Positions 5,569 to 5,677 of a DNA stretch of 5,677 bases are shown piece after piece. The position numbers and the translations under genes were made by a program. Position 1 is the stretch's first letter; the number at the start of each line of letters is the position of its first letter. The notes below the pieces were generated by a model, which was not told the origin of the DNA, ran no database searches, and saw nothing but the letters and a program-made list of their open reading frames with translations. Origin of the DNA: an uncultured Roseburia sp. (lineage in GTDB: Bacteria; Bacillota_A; Clostridia; Lachnospirales; Lachnospiraceae); the NCBI GenBank assembly GCA_900753715.1, contig CAAEAE010000156.1, positions 1 through 5,677 on the forward strand. Reading direction: 5' to 3'.

Positions 5569-5677
5569 ATGTTGAAGTTTATTTATGTTATCTTAATGAA
5601 CCTTTTCCGTGCACCTTATATGATTCCAAAGATGCGGCACGAGGCAGACCACCCGGAAAAATATTCCATGGAAGAGC
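5569..5677 (+). CDS. Probable 1-acyl-sn-glycerol-3-phosphate acyltransferase, N-terminal fragment
   Basis: Only the first 36 codons are present; the gene runs off the window. The visible part is a short hydrophobic stretch (MLKFIYVILMNLF), then RAPYMIPKM and a charged segment with HPEKYSMEE. This resembles the start of PlsC-like lysophospholipid acyltransferases of Lachnospiraceae, which make phosphatidic acid for membrane lipids. That resemblance is from memory of the family; the diagnostic HxxxxD and EGTR-type motifs would lie beyond the edge. GGAGG at 5552-5556 is the likely ribosome binding site, with a rather long 12-nt spacer. It has its own strong promoter, but read-through from the LysM gene is possible. 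Other membrane proteins cannot be excluded. Confidence 0.5.
   Translation, partial: MLKFIYVILMNLFRAPYMIPKMRHEADHPEKYSMEE

Overview
The window looks like chromosomal core DNA from an anaerobic Firmicute of class Clostridia, most likely family Lachnospiraceae. This rests on the gene order rplU-prp-rpmA-obgE-yhbY-nadD-yqeK-rsfS, the Firmicutes-type L27 with a cleavable N-terminal extension beside its protease, strong GGAGG ribosome binding sites, sigma-A-type promoters and a Gram-positive type LexA with matching operators. I see no mobile element, CRISPR array, tRNA or rRNA. I would not name a genus from sequence reading alone.

Region 1 (1-4237, + strand) is a compact cluster for ribosome production and maintenance. 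It encodes ribosomal protein L21, the protease Prp, ribosomal protein L27, the ribosome-assembly GTPase Obg, the CRM-domain RNA-binding protein YhbY, NadD (NAD synthesis), YqeK (HD-domain hydrolase of the Ap4A-cleaving family) and the ribosome silencing factor RsfS. Most gaps are 4-36 nt and nadD/yqeK overlap. The one long gap (940-1041) carries a strong hairpin with a poor T-run, and the hairpin's 3' arm contains the -35 of a possible second promoter. This would let the cell make more L21/L27 than Obg and the downstream proteins. A bidirectional terminator (4246-4291) closes the cluster and also serves the convergent lexA.

Region 2 (4311-5460) is an SOS control locus. lexA (- strand) and a small membrane-anchored LysM protein (+ strand, resembling the SOS cell-division inhibitor YneA) are divergent. 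About 190 nt separates them, holding two readable promoters and, within 100 bp, five LexA-box-like 14-mers (5001-5100). The sites form two pairs whose members share one base pair (13 bp centre spacing). Two of the sites are an exact 14-bp inverted repeat centred on the -10 of the LysM promoter. This operator architecture is the most interesting thing in the window.

Region 3 (5461-5677) has a near-consensus promoter and the first 36 codons of a probable lysophospholipid acyltransferase, cut by the window edge. No terminator is visible between the LysM gene and this gene. GAAC half-sites repeat here every 8 bp, ending in a degenerate LexA-box-like site, so a weak SOS link is conceivable but unproven.

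Overall, nearly all genes belong to well-known families. I found no clearly new protein system. The points worth following are regulatory: the operator cluster, the hairpin/promoter overlap before obgE and the half-site array before the last gene.
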